Assembly (NCBI RefSeq): GCF_905475345.1
Contig: NW_026114518.1
Coordinates: forward strand, 558,001 to 622,000
From: Vespula vulgaris
Lineage: Eukaryota; Arthropoda; Insecta; Hymenoptera; Vespidae
Reading direction: 5' to 3'
Length of the DNA: 64,000 bases
The notes under the pieces are model-generated. The model ran no database searches. It saw only the letters and a program-made list of their open reading frames with translations, and was not told where the DNA came from. Positions 22,741-35,293 of the stretch are shown in pieces; position 1 is the stretch's first letter; each line of letters starts with the position of its first letter. Made by a program: the position numbers and the translations under genes.

Positions 22741-24508
22741 ATTTTTATCTCCGAAACTGTGGCATCTAGAACAACTGGACCGAGGTCGTTGGAAAGGGCT
22801 CGTCGCGCCCTACGCGCACATATTTTTTTCATCCATATCTGACCAATAGGAGCCGAGTTACAACGGTTTAAATGGAACAAAGGAAAATAATCTTTCTTTA
22901 ACAATTTTTGTCTCCAAAACTATAGCACCTAGAACAACCGGAGCGAGGGCATTGGAAAGGGCTCGTCGCCTCCTACAAGACCATATTTTTTTCATCCAGA
23001 TCTGACTAATAGGAGCCGAGTTATAACGGTTTAAAAGGAACAAAGGAAAAAAAAATTTTTCTTTAACAATTTTTTAATCCGAAACTATAGCACCTAGAAC
23101 AACCGGAGCGAGGGCATTGGAAAGGACTCGTCGCGCCGTACACGCCCATATTTTTTTCATCCAGATCTGACCAACTGGAGCCGAGTTATAACGGTTTAAA
23201 GGGAACAAAGGAAAAAAAAATTTTTTTAACAATTTTTCTCTCCGAAACTGTAGCACCTAGAACAACCGGAGCGAGGGCATTGGAAAGGACTCGTCGCGCC
23301 GTACACGCCCATATTTTTTTCATCCAGATATGATCAACTGGAGCCGAGTTATAACGGTTTAAAGGGAACAAAGGAAAAAAAAATTTTCTTTAACAATTTT
23401 TCTCTCCGAAACTATAGCACCTAGAACAACCGGAGCGAGGGCATTGGAAAGGACTCGTCGCGCCGTACACGCCCATATTTTTTTCATCCAGATCTGACCA
23501 ACTGGAGCCGAGTTATAACGGTTTAAAGGGAACAAAGGAAAAAAAAATTTTTTTAACAATTTTTCTCTCCGAAACTGTAGCACCTAGAACAACCGGTGAG
23601 AGGGCATTGGAAAGGACTCGTCGCGCCGTACACGCCCATATTTTTTTCATCCAGAGCTGACCAATAGCAGCCGAGTTAGAACGGTTTAAATGGAACAAAG
23701 GAAAATAATCTTTCTTTAACAATTTTTGTCTCCAAAACTATAGCACCTAGAACAACCGGAGCGAGGGCATTGGAAAGTGCTCGTCGCGCCCTACGCGCCC
23801 ATATTTTTTTCATCCAGATCTGAACAATAGGAGCCGAGTTATAACGGTTTAAAGGGAACAAAGGAAAAAAAATTTTTTTTAACAATTTTTCTCTCCGAAA
23901 CTATACCACCTAGAACAACCGGAGCAAGGGCTTTGGAAAGGGCTCGTCGCGCCGTACACGCCTATATTTTTTTCATCCAGATCTGCCCAATATGAGCCGA
24001 GTTATAACGGATAAAGCGGAACATAGGAAAAAAAAATTTTTCTTTAACAATTTTTATCTCCGAAACTGTGGCATCTAGAACAACTGGACCGAGGTCGTTG
24101 GAAAGGGCTCGTCGCGCCCTACGCGCACATATTTTGTTCATCCATATCTGACCAATAGGAGCCGAGTTATAACGGTTTAAAAGGAACAAAGGAAAAAAAA
24201 ATTTTTCTTTAACAATTTTTTAATCCGAAACTATAGCACCTAGAACAACCGGAGCGAGGGCATTGGAAAGGACTCGTCGCGCCGTACACGCCCATATTTT
24301 TTTCATCCAGATCTGACCAACTGGAGCCGAGTTATAACGGTTTAAAGGGAACAAAGGAAAAAAAAATTTTTTTAACAATTTTTCTCTCCGAAACTGTAGC
24401 ACCTAGAACAACCGGAGCGAGGGCATTGGAAAGGACTCGTCGCGCCGTACACGCCCATATTTTTTTCATCCAGATCTGACCAATAGGAGCCGAGTTATAA
24501 CGGTTTAA
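22741..24508. repeat. Transplanted copy of 10,944-12,711
   Basis: Offset 11,797 bp (72 monomers). The E monomer with AATCCG, two A monomers, T, the G monomer at 23,92x and a C monomer are in the same order. I noticed TGATCAACTGG at 23,33x where the source has TGACCAACTGG, and GAGCAAGGG at 23,92x for GAGCGAGGG. The block ends at 24,509, where AAAGGGAACAAAGG replaces AAATGG in the partner. Confidence 0.85.
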
Positions 24509-24534
24509 AGGGAACAAAGGAAAAAAAAAATTTT

Positions 24535-25040
24535 CTTTAACAATTTTTATCTCCGAAACTGTGGCATCTAGAACAACTGGACCGAGGTCGTTGGAAAGGG
24601 CTCGTCGCGCCCTACGCGCACATATTTTGTTCATCCATATCTGACCAATAGGAGCCGAGTTACAACGGTTTAAATGGAACAAAGGAAAATAATCTTTCTT
24701 TAACAATTTTTTTCTCCAAAACTATAGCACCTAGAACAACCGGACCGAGGTTGTTGGAAAGGGCCCGTCGCGCCCTACAGGGGCATATATTTTTCATCCA
24801 AATGTGACCAATAGGAGCCGAGTTATAACGGTTTAAATGGAACAAAGGAAAAAAAATTTTTCTTTAACAATTTTTGTCTCCGAAACTGTGGCATCTAGAA
24901 CAACTGGACCGAGGTCATTGGAAAGGGCTCGTCGCGCCCTACGCGCCCATATTTTTTTCATCCAGAGCTGACCAATAGGAGCCGAGTTACAACGGTTTAA
25001 ATGGAACAAAGGAAAATAATCTTTGTTTAACAATTTTTAT
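24535..25040. repeat. Transplanted copy of 19,454-19,959
   Basis: Offset 5,081 bp (31 monomers). It holds a C-D-C series with the CCAAATGTGACC form of subtype D. It ends when ATCTCCGAAACTGTGGCACC and an F monomer replace GTCTCCAAAACTATAGCACC. Confidence 0.8.
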
Positions 25041-26189
25041 CTCCGAAACTGTGGCACCTAGAACAAACGGAGCAAGGGCATTGGAAAGGGCTCGTCGCCC
25101 CCTACACGGCCATATTTTGCTCATCCAGATCTGACCAATAGGAGCCGAGTTATAACGGTTTAAAGGGAACAAAGGAAAAAAAAATTTTCCTTTAAAATAT
25201 TTTTCTCCGAAACTATAGCACCTAGAACAACCGGACAGGGGTCATTGGAAGGCGCTCCTCGCGCCCTACACTGCCATATTTCTTTCATCCAGATCTGACC
25301 AATAGGAGCCGAGTTATAACGGTTTAAAGGGAACAAAGGAAAAAAAAATTTTTTTTAACAATTTTTCTCTCCGAAACTATAGCACCTAGAACAACCGGAG
25401 CGAGGGCTCTGGAAAGGGCTCGTCGCGCCGTACACGCCTATATTTTTTTCATCCAGATCTGTCCAATATGAGCCGAGTTATAACGGATAAAGCGGAACAT
25501 AGGAAAAAAAAATTTTTCTTTAACAATTTTTATCTCCGAAACTGTGGCATCTAGAACAACCGGTGCGAGGGCATTGGAAAGTGCTCGTCGCGCCGTACAC
25601 GCCCATATTTTTTTCATCCAGATCTGACCAATAGGAGCCGAGTTAGAACGGTTTAAATGGAACAAAGGAAAATAATCTTTCTTTAACAATTTTTGTCTCC
25701 AAAACTATAGCACCTAGAACAACCGGACAGGGGTCATTGGAAGGCGCTCCTCGCGCCCTACACTGCCATATTTCTCTCATCCAGATCTGACCAATAGGAG
25801 CCGAGTTATAACGGTTTAAAGGGAACAAAGGAAAAAAAAATTTTCTTTAACAATTTTTCTCTCCGAAACTATAGCACCTAGATCAACCGGACAGGGGTCA
25901 TTGGAAGGAGCTCCTCGCGCCCTACACTGCCATATTTCTTTCATCCAGATCTGACCAACAGGAGCCGCGTTACAGCGGTTTAAATGGAACAAAGGAAAAT
26001 AATCTTTCTTTAACAATTTTTTTCTCCAAAACTGTAGCACTTAGAACAACCGGACAGGGGTCATTGGTAGGCGCTCCTCGCGCCCTACACGGCCATATTT
26101 TGTTCATCCAGATCTGACCAATAGGAGCTGAGTTATATCGGTTTAAAGGGAACAAAGGAAAAAAAAATTTTTTTTTAACAATTTTTTTC
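25041..26189. repeat. Mosaic stretch, 7 monomers
   Basis: F, B, G-like, A and B monomers in an order not found as one block elsewhere in the window. The G-like monomer near 25,405 has GGCTCTGG and CTGTCCAATATG. From 26,057 the sequence GGGGTCATTGGTAGG matches 6,719, and the same cassette is seen again at 39,827 and 42,125. Confidence 0.7.
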
Positions 26190-28090
26190 TCCGAAACTAT
26201 AGCACCTAGAACAACCGGAGCGAGGGCATTGGAAAGGACTCGTCCCGCCTTACACGCCCATATTTTTTTCATCCAGATCTGACCAACTGGAGCCGAGTTA
26301 TAACGGTTTAAAGGGAACAAAGGAAAAAAAAATTTTTTTTAACAATTTTTCTCTCCGAAACTATAGCACCTAGAACAACCGGAGCGAGGGCTTTGTAAAG
26401 GGCACGTCGCGCCGTACACGCCTATATTTTTTCATCCAGATCTGACCAATAGGAGCCGAGTTATAAAGGATAAAACGGAACAAAGGAAAAAAAAATTTTT
26501 TTTTAACTATTTTTGTCTCCAAAACAATAGCACCTAGAACAACCGGACAGGGGTCATTGGAAGGCGCTCCTCGCGCCCTACACGGTCATATTTCTTTCAT
26601 CCAGATCTGACCAATAGGAGCCGAGTTATAACGGTTTATAGGGAACAAAGGAAAAAAAAAATTTTCTTTAACAATTTTTATCTCCGAAACTGTGGCATCT
26701 AGAACAACTGGACCGAGGTCGTTGGAAAGGGCTCCTCGCGCCCTACGCGCCCATATTTTTTTCATCCAGATCTGACCAATAGGAGCCGAGTTATAACGGT
26801 TTAAAGGGAACAAAGGAAAAAAAATTTTTCTTTAACAATTTTTTTCTCCGAAATTGTGGCACCTAGAACAAACGGAGCAAGGGCATTGGAAAGGGCTCGT
26901 CGCCCCCTACACGGCCATATTTTGTTCATCCAGACCTGACCAATAGGAGCCGAGTTATAACGGTTTAAAGGGAACAAAGGAAAAAAAAATTTTTCTTTAA
27001 CAATATTTTTCTCCGAAACTATAGCACCTAGAACAACCGGAGCGAGGGCATTGGAAAGGGCTCGTCGCCTCCTACACGCCCATATTTTTTTCATCCAGAT
27101 CTGACCAACAGGAGCAGAGTTACAACGGATTAAATGGAACAAAGGAAAATAATCTTTCTTTAACAATTTTTTTCTTCAAAACTATAGCACCTAGAACAAC
27201 CGTAGCGAGGGCATTGGAAAGGGCTCGTCGCGCCGTACACGCCCTAATTTTTTTCATCCAGATCTGACCAATAGGAGCCGAGTTAGAACGGTTTAAATGG
27301 AACAAAGGAAAATAATCTTTCTTTAACAATTTTTGTCTCCAAAACTATAGCACCTAGAACAACCGGACAGGGGTCATTGGAAGGCGCTCCTCGCGCCCTA
27401 CACTGCCATTTTTCTTTCATCCAGATCTGACCAATAGGAGCCGAGTTATAACGGTTTAAAGGGAACAAAGGAAAAAAAAATTTTCTTTAACAATTTTTCT
27501 CTCCGAAACTATAGCACCTAGATCAACCGGACAGGGGTCATTGGAAGGCGCTCCTCGCGCCCTACACGGCCATATTTCTTTCATCCAGATCTGACCAACA
27601 GGAGCCGCGTTACAGCGGTTTAAATGGAACAAAGGAAAATAATCTTTCTTTAACAATTTTTTTCTCCAAAACTGTAGCACTTAGAACAACCGGACAGGGG
27701 TCATTGGAAGGCGCTCCTCGCGCCCTACACGGCCATATTTTGTTCATCCAGATCTGACCAATAGGAGCCGAGTAATAACGGTTTAAAGGGAACAAAGGAA
27801 AAAAAAATTTTCTTTTAACAATTTTTTCCTCCGAAACTGTAGCACTTAAAACAACCGGAGCGAGGGCATTGGAAAGGACTCTTCCCGCCGTACACGCCCA
27901 TATTTTTTTCATCCAGATCTGACCAACTGGAACCGAGTTATAACGGTTTAAAGGGAACAAAGGAAAAAAAAATTTTTTTTTAACAATTTTTTCCTCCGAA
28001 ACTGTAGCACTTAGAACAACCGGAGCGAGGGCATTGGAAAGGACTCGTCGCGCCGTACACGCCCATATTTTTTTCATCCAGATCTGACCA
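26190..28090. repeat. HOR-III copy a, about 12 monomers
   Basis: This block returns at about 33,064-35,293. The offset is 6,874 bp at the left, 7,039 in the middle and 7,203 at the right, so the second copy has two additional monomers (165 and 164 bp). Private markers include ATAAAGGATAAAACGG, CCAGACCTGACC, GCCCTAATTTTTTTC and CACTGCCATTTTTCTTTC. Confidence 0.83.
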
Positions 28091-28274
28091 ACTGGAGCCG
28101 AGTTATAACGGTTTAAAGGGAACAAAGGAAAAAAAAATTTTTTTAACAATTTTTCTCTCCGAAACTGTAGCACCTAGAACAACCGGTGAGAGGGCATTGG
28201 AAAGGACTCGTCGCGCCGTACACGCCCATATTTTTTTCATCCAGAGCTGACCAATAGCAGCCGAGTTAGAACGG

Positions 28275-29049
28275 TTTAAATGGAATAAAGAAAATAATCT
28301 TTCTTTAACAATTTTTTTCTCCAAAACTATAGCACCTAGAACAACCGGACCGAGGTTGCTGGAAAGGGCCCGTCGCGCCGTACACGCCCATATTTTTTTC
28401 ATCCAGATCTGACCAATAGGAGCCGAGTTAGAACGGTTTAAATGGAACAAAGGAAAATAATCTTTCTTTAACAATTTTTGTCTCCAAAACTATAGCACAA
28501 AGAACAACCGGACAGGGGTCATTGGAAGGCGCTCATCGCGCCCTACACTGCCATATTTCTTTCATCCAGATCTGACCAACAGGAGCCGAGTTATAACGGT
28601 TTAAAGGGAACAAAGGAAAAAAAAATTTTCTTTAACAATTTTTCTCTCCGAAACTATAGCACCTAGATCAACCGGACAGGGGTCATTGGAAGGCGCTCCT
28701 CGCACCCTACACGGCTATATTTCTTTCATCCAGATCTGACCAAAAGGAGCCGCGTTACAGCGGTTTAAATGGAACAAAGGAAAATAATCTTTCTTTAACA
28801 ATTTTTTTCTCCAAAACTGTAGCACCTAGAACAACCGGACAGGGGTCATTGGAAGGCGCTCCTCGCGCCCTACACGGCCATATTTTGTTCATCCAGATCT
28901 GACCAATAGGAGCTGAGTTATATCGGTTTAAAGGGAACAAAGGAAAAAAAAATTTTTCTTTAACAATTTTTTTCTCCAAAACTATAGCACCTAGAACAAC
29001 CGGACCGAGGTTGCTGGAAAGGGCCCGTCGCGCCGTACACGCCCATATT
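28275..29049. repeat. 1,634-bp repeat, copy a
   Basis: About 775 bp here recur at 29,909-30,683 with an offset of 1,634 bp (10 monomers). Shared private marks are TGGAATAAAGAAAATAATC, the D-like GAGGTTGCTGG, and CGCTCATCGCGCC, a B monomer with its hairpin loop changed. The copies differ at a few sites, for example GCACAAAGAAC at 28,496 versus GCACCTAGAAC. Confidence 0.8.
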
Positions 29050-29908
29050 TCTTTCATCCAGATCTGACCAACAGGAGCCGCGTTACAGCGGTTTAAATGG
29101 AACAAAGGAAAATAATCTTTCTTTAACAATTTTTGTCTCCAAAACTATAGCACCTAGAACAACCGGAGCGAGGGCATTGGAAAGGGCTCGTCGCCTCCTA
29201 CAAGACCATATTTTTTTCATCCAGATCTGACTAATAGGAGCCGAGTTATAACGGTTTAAAAGGAACAAAGGAAAAAAAAATTTTTCTTTAACAATTTTTT
29301 AATCCGAAACTATAGCACCTAGAACAACCGGACAGGGGTCATTGGAAGGCGCTCCTCGCGCCCTACACGGCTATATTTCTTTCATCCAGATCTGACCAAC
29401 AGGAGCCGCGTTACAGCGGTTTAAATGGAACAAAGGAAAATAATCTTTCTTTAACAATTTTTGTCTCCAAAACTATAGCACCTAGAACAACCGGAGCGAG
29501 GGCATTGGAAAGGACTCGTCGCGCCGTACACGCCCATATTTTTTTCATCCAGATCTGACCAACTGGAGCCGAGTTATAACGGTTTAAAGGGAACAAAGGA
29601 AAAAAAAATTTCTTTAACAATTTTTCTCTCCGAAACTGTAGCACCTAGAACAACCGGAGCGAGGGCATTGGAAAGGACTCGTCGCGCCGTACACGCCCAT
29701 ATTTTTTTCATCCAGATCTGACCAACAGGAGCAGAGTTACAACGGATTAAATGGAACAATGGAAAATAATCTTTCTTTAACAATTTTTGTCTCCAAAACT
29801 ATAGCACCTAGAGCAACCGGACAGGGGTCATTGGAAGGCGCTCCTCGCGCCCTACACTGCCAAATTTCTTTCATCCAGATCTGACCAATAGGAGCGGAGT
29901 TACAACGG
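29050..29908. repeat. Five-monomer segment between the 1,634-bp repeat copies
   Basis: B, E, B and A monomers. The E monomer at about 29,171 matches the one at 22,947 (offset about 6,225). Around 29,743-29,766 the reading is GGATTAAATGGAACAATGG, a private change from ACAAAGG. Confidence 0.7.
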
Positions 29909-30683
29909 TTTAAATGGAATAAAGAAAATAATCTTTCTTTAACAATTTTTTTCTCCAAAACTATAGCACCTAGAACAACCGGACCGAGGTTGCTGGAAAG
30001 GGCCCGTCGCGCCGTACACGCCCATATTTTTTTCATCCAGATCTGACCAATAGGAGCCGAGTTAGAACGGTTTAAATGGAACAAAGGAAAATAATTTTTC
30101 TTTAACAATTTTTGTCTCCAAAACTATAGCACCTAGAACAACCGGACAGGGGTCATTGGAAGGCGCTCATCGCGCCCTACACTGCCATATTTCTTCCATC
30201 CAGATCTGACCAACAGGAGCCGAGTTATAACGGTTTAAAGGGAACAAAGGAAAAAAAAATTTTCTTTAACAATTTTTCTCTCCGAAACTATAGCACCTAG
30301 ATCAACCGGACAGGGGTCATTGGAAGGCGCTCCTCGCGCCCTACACGGCTATATTTCTTTCATCCAGATCTGACCAACAGGAGCCGCGTTACAGCGGTTT
30401 AAATGGAACAAAGGAAAATAATCTTTCTTTAACAATTTTTTTCTCCAAAACTATAGCACTTAGAACAACCGGACAGGGGTCATTGGAAGGCGCTCCTCGC
30501 GCCCTACACGGCCATATTTTGTTCATCCAGATCTGACCAATAGGAGCTGAGTTATATCGGTTTAAAGGGAACAAAGGAAAAAAAAATTTTTCTTTAACAA
30601 TTTTTTTCTTCAAAACTATAGCACCTAGAACAACCGGACCGAGGTTGCTGGAAAGGGCCCGTCGCGCCGTACACGCCCATATT
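29909..30683. repeat. 1,634-bp repeat, copy b
   Basis: Second copy of 28,275-29,049. Its left flank has GGAGCGGAGTTACAACGG where copy a has GCAGCCGAGTTAGAACGG, so the copying began in the A/T half of that monomer. It ends near 30,683, where copy b has CATATTTTTTTC and copy a has CATATTTCTTTC. Confidence 0.8.
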
Positions 30684-30986
30684 TTTTTCATCCAGATCTG
30701 ACCAACAGCAGCACAGTTACAACGGATTAAATGGAACAAAGGAAAATAATCTTTCTTTAACAATTTTTTTCTTCAAAACTATAGCACCTAGAACAACCGT
30801 AGCGAGGGCATTGGAAAGGGCTCGTCGAGCCGTACACGCCCTAATTTTTTTCATCCAGATCTGCCCAATATGAGCCGAGTTATAACGGATAAAGCGGAAC
30901 ATAGGAAAAAAAGTTTTTCTTTAACAATTTTTATCTCCGAAACTGTGGCATCTAGAACAACCGGAGTGGGGGCATTGGAAAGTGCT
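30684..30986. repeat. Two-monomer cassette shared with 34.1-34.4 kb
   Basis: It contains CAAAACTATAGCACC, ACAACCGTAGCGAGG, GCCCTAATTTTTTTC and a G-like tail with ATAACGGATAAAGCGG, then GAGTGGGGGCATTGG. It recurs at about 34,130-34,430 (offset 3,442), inside HOR-III copy b, and supplies one of the two monomers that are extra there. Confidence 0.75.
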
Positions 30987-32722
30987 CGTCGCGCCGTACA
31001 CGCCCATATTTTTTTCATCCAGATCTGACCAACTGGAGCCGAGTTATAACGGTTTAAAGGGAACAAAGGAAAAAAAAATTTTTTTAACAATTTTTCTCTC
31101 CGAAACTGTAGCACCTAGAACAACCGGAGCGAGGGCATTGGAAAGGACTCGTCGCGCCGTACACGCCCATATTTTTTTCATCCAGATATGACCAACTGGA
31201 GCCGAGTTACAACGGATTAAATGGAACAAAGGAAAATAATCTTTCTTTAACAATTTTTGTCTCCAAAACTATAGCATCTAGAACAACCGGAGCGAGGGCA
31301 TTGGAAAGGGCTCGTCGCCTCCTACAAGACCATATTTTTTTCATCCAGATCTGACTAATAGGAGCCGAGTTATAACGGTTTAAAAGGAACAAAGGAAAAA
31401 AAAATTTTTCTTTAACAATTTTTTAATCCGAAACTATAGCACCTAGAACAACCGGAGCGAGGGCATTGGAAAGGACTCGTCGCGCCGTACACGCCCATAT
31501 TTTTTTCATCCAGATCTGACCAACTGGAGCCGAGTTATAACGGTTTAAAGGGAACAAAGGAAAAAAAAATTTTTTTAACAATTTTTCTCTCCGAAACTGT
31601 AGAACCTAGAACAACCGGAGCGAGGGCATTGGAAAGGACTCGTCGCGCCGTACACGCCCATATTTTTTTCATCCAGATATGACCAACTGGAGCCGAGTTA
31701 TAACGGTTTAAAGGGAACAAAGGAAAAAAAAATTTTCTTTAACAATTTTTCTCTCCGAAACTATAGCACCTAGAACAACCGGAGCGAGGGCATTGGAAAG
31801 TGCCCGTCGCGCCGTACACGCCCATATTTTTTTCATCCAGATCTGACCAATAGGAGCCGAGTTATAACGGTTTAAAGGGAACAAAGGAAAAAAAAAATTT
31901 TCTTTAACAATTTTTATCTCCGAAACTGTGGCATCTAGAACAACTGGACCGAGGTCGTTGGAAAGGGCTCGTCGCGCCCTACGCGCACATATTTTTTTCA
32001 TCCATATCTGACCAATAGGAGCCGAGTTACAACGGTTTAAATGGAACAAAGGAAAATAATCTTTCTTTAACAATTTTTTTCTCCAAAACTATAGCACCTA
32101 GAACAACCGGACCGAGGTTGTTGGAAAGGGCCCGTCGCGCCCTACAGGGGCATATATTTTTCATCCAAATGTGACCAATAGGAGCCGAGTTATAACGGTT
32201 TAAATGGAACAAAGGAAAAAAAATTTTTCTTTAACAATTTTTGTCTCCGAAACTGTGGCATCTAGAACAACTGGACCGAGGTCATTGGAAAGGGCTCGTC
32301 GCGCCCTACGCGCCCATATTTTTTTCATCCAGAGCTGACCAATAGGAGCCGAGTTACAACGGTTTAAATGGAACAAAGGAAAATAATCTTTGTTTAACAA
32401 TTTTTGTCTCCAAAACTATAGCACCTAGAACAACCGGACAGGGGTCATTGGAAGGTGCTCCTCGCGCCCTACACGGTCATATTTCTTTCATCCAGATCTG
32501 ACCAATAGGAGCCGAGTTATAACGGTTTAAAGGGAACAAAGGAAAAAAAAAATTTTCTTTAACAATTTTTATCTCCGAAACTGTGGCACCTAGAACAAAC
32601 GGAGCAAGGGCATTGGAAAGGGCTCGTCGCCCCCTACACGGCCATATTTTGCTCATCCAGATCTGACCAATAGGAGCCGAGTTATAACGGTTTAAAGGGA
32701 ACAAAGGAAAAAAAAATTTTCT
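30987..32722. repeat. Third copy of the left end of HOR-I (350-2,085)
   Basis: Offset 30,637 bp (187 monomers), constant over about 1.7 kb and more than ten monomers: A, A, E (31,290), A, A, C, D, C, B, F. Small differences include GAACCTAG for GCACCTAG at about 31,602, CTCCGAAACTG for CTACGAAACTG at 1,610, and ACAGGGG for ATAGGGG at 1,801. Sharing of a long monomer order over 30 kb is strong evidence of block copying. Confidence 0.88.
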
Positions 32723-33063
32723 TTAACAATTTTTCTCTCCGAAACTATAGCACCTAGATCAACCGGACAGGGGTCATTGGAAGGCGCTCCTCGCGCCCTA
32801 CACGGCCATATTTCTTTCATCCAGATCTGACCAACAGTAGCCGCGTTACAGCCGTTTAAATGGAACAAAGGAAAAAAATCTTTTTTTAACAATTTTTCTC
32901 TCCGAAACTATAGCACCTAGATCAACCGGACAGGGGTCATTGGAAGGAGCTCCTCGCGCCCTACACTGCCATATTTCTTTCATCCAGATCTGCCCAACAG
33001 GAGCCGCGTTACAGCGGTTTAAATGGAACAAAGGAAAATAATCTTTCTTTAACAATTTTTTTC
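32438..33063. repeat. Copy of HOR-I spacer 6,061-6,686
   Basis: Offset 26,377 bp (161 monomers). It includes the altered hairpin GCCGCGTTACAGCCG near 32,840, also found at 6,463, and the GGAGCTCC form of the B monomer. It overlaps the preceding block, since both partners share the GGAAGGTGCTCC monomer. Thus this locus joins two pieces that are 4 kb apart in HOR-I. Confidence 0.82.
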
Positions 33064-35293
33064 TCCGAAACTATAGCACCTAGAACAACCGGAGCGAGGG
33101 CATTGGAAAGGACTCGTCCCGCCTTACACGCCCATATTTTTTTCATCCAGATCTGACCAACTGGAGCCGAGTTATAACGGTTTAAAGGGAACAAAGGAAA
33201 AAAAAATTTTTTTTAACAATTTTTCTCTCCGAAACTATAGCACCTAGAACAACCGGAGCGAGGGCTTTGTAAAGGGCTCGTCGCGCCGTACACGCCTATA
33301 TTTTTTCATCCAGATCTGACCAATAGGAGCCGAGTTATAAAGGATAAAACGGAACAAAGGAAAAAAAAATTTTTCTTTAACAATTTTTGTCTCCAAAACA
33401 ATAGCACCTAGAACAGCCGGACAGGGGTCATTGGAAGGCGCTCCTCGCGCCCTACACGGTCATATTTCTTTCATCCAGATCTGACCAATAGGAGCCGAGT
33501 TATAACGGTTTAAAGGGAACAAAGGAAAAAAAAAATTTTCTTTAACAATTTTTATCTCCGAAACTGTGGCATCTAGAACAACTGGACCGAGGTCGTTGGA
33601 AAGGGCTCCTCGCGCCCTACGCGCCCATATTTTTTTCATCCAGATCTGACCAATAGGAGCCGAGTTATAACGGTTTAAAGGGAACAAAGGAAAAAAAATT
33701 TTTCTTTAACAATTTTTTTCTCCGAAATTGTGGCACCTAGAACAACTGGACCGAGGTCGTTGGAAAGGGCTCGTCGCCGCCTACACGGCCATATTTTGTT
33801 CATCCAGACCTGACCAATAGGAGCCGAGTTATAACGGTTTAAAGGGAACAAAGGAAAAAAAAATTTTTCTTTAACAATATTTTTCTCCGAAACTATAGCA
33901 CCTAGAACAACCGGAGCGAGGGCATTGGAAAGGGCTCGTCGCCTCCTACACGCCCATATTTTTTTCCTCCAGATCTGACCAATAGGAGCCGAGTTATAAC
34001 GGTTTAAAGGGAACAAAGGAACAAAAAATTTTTCTTTAACAATTTTTTCTTCCGAAACTGTAGCACCTAGAACAACCGGAGCTAGGGCATTGGAAATGAC
34101 TCGTCGCGCCGTACACGCCCATATTTTTTTCATCCAGATCTGACCAACAGGAGCAGAGTTACAACGGATTAAATGGAACAAAGGAAAATAATCTTTCTTT
34201 AACAATTTTTTTCTTCAAAACTATAGCACCTAGAACAACCGTAGCGAGGGCATTGGAAAGGGCTCGTCGCGCCGTACACGCCCTAATTTTTTTCATCCAG
34301 ATCTGCCCAATATGAGCCGAGTTATAACGGATAAAGCGGAACATAGGAAAAAAAGTTTTTCTTTAACAATTTTTATCTCCGAAACTGTGGCATCTAGAAC
34401 AACCGGAGTGGGGGTATTGGAAAGTGCTCGTCGCGCCGTACACGCCCATATTTTTTTCATCCAGATCTGACCAATAGGAGCCGAGTTAGAACGGTTTAAA
34501 TGGAACAAAGGAAAATAATCTTTCTTTAACAATTTTTGTCTCCAAAACTATAGCACCTAGAACAACCGGACAGGGGTCATTGGAAGGCGCTCCTCGCGCC
34601 CTACACTGCCATTTTTCTTTCATCCAGATCTGACCAATAGGAGCCGAGTTATAACGGTTTAAAGGGAACAAAGGAAAAAAAAATTTTCTTTAACAATTTT
34701 TCTCTCCGAAACTATAGCACCTAGATCAACCGGACAGGGGTCATTGGAAGGCGCTCCTCGCGCCCTACACGGCCATATTTCTTTCATCCAGATCTGACCA
34801 ACAGGAGCCGCGTTACAGCGGTTTAAATGGACCAAAGGAAAATAATCTTTCTTTAACAATTTTTTTCTCCAAAACTGTAGCACTTAGAACAACCGGGCAG
34901 GGGTCATTGGAAGGCGCTCCTCGCGCCCTACACGGCCATATTTTGTTCATCCAGATCTGACCAATAGGAGCCGAGTAATAACGGTTTAAAGGGAACAAAG
35001 GAAAAAAAAATTTTCTTTTAACAATTTTTTCCTCCGAAACTGTAGCACTTAGAACAACCGGAGCGAGGGCATTGGAAAGGACTCGTCCCGCCGTACACGC
35101 CCATATTTTTTTCATCCAGATCTGACCAACTGGAACCGAGTTATAACGGTTTAAAGGGAACAAAGGAAAAAAAAATTTTTTTTTAACAATTTTTTCCTCC
35201 GAAACTGTAGCACTTAGAACAACCGGAGCGAGGGCATTGGAAAGGACTCGTCGCGCCGTACACGCCCATATTTTTTTCATTCAGATCTGACCA
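33064..35293. repeat. HOR-III copy b, with two added monomers
   Basis: Copy of 26,190-28,090. One extra monomer lies near 33,98x-34,14x (with the GGAACAAAAAATTTTTC mark also seen at 2,234 and 13,215); the other is in the 34.3-34.5 kb cassette shared with 30.7 kb. At about 33,745 this copy reads ACAACTGGACCGAGGTCG where copy a reads ACAAACGGAGCAAGGGC, a patch change inside one monomer. Confidence 0.82.

Noticed and set aside
28281..28300. AATAAA as a polyadenylation signal (also 29,915, 44,022, 48,941, 55,336)
   Set aside because: It arises from a two-base change in an A-rich satellite segment and is not near any transcription unit. I keep it only as a lineage tag.
30982..31191. Plus-strand open frames here and at 37,011-37,268 and 62,853-63,059
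   Set aside because: Short frames inside satellite monomers. Equivalent monomers elsewhere have stops, and there is nothing else to support coding.
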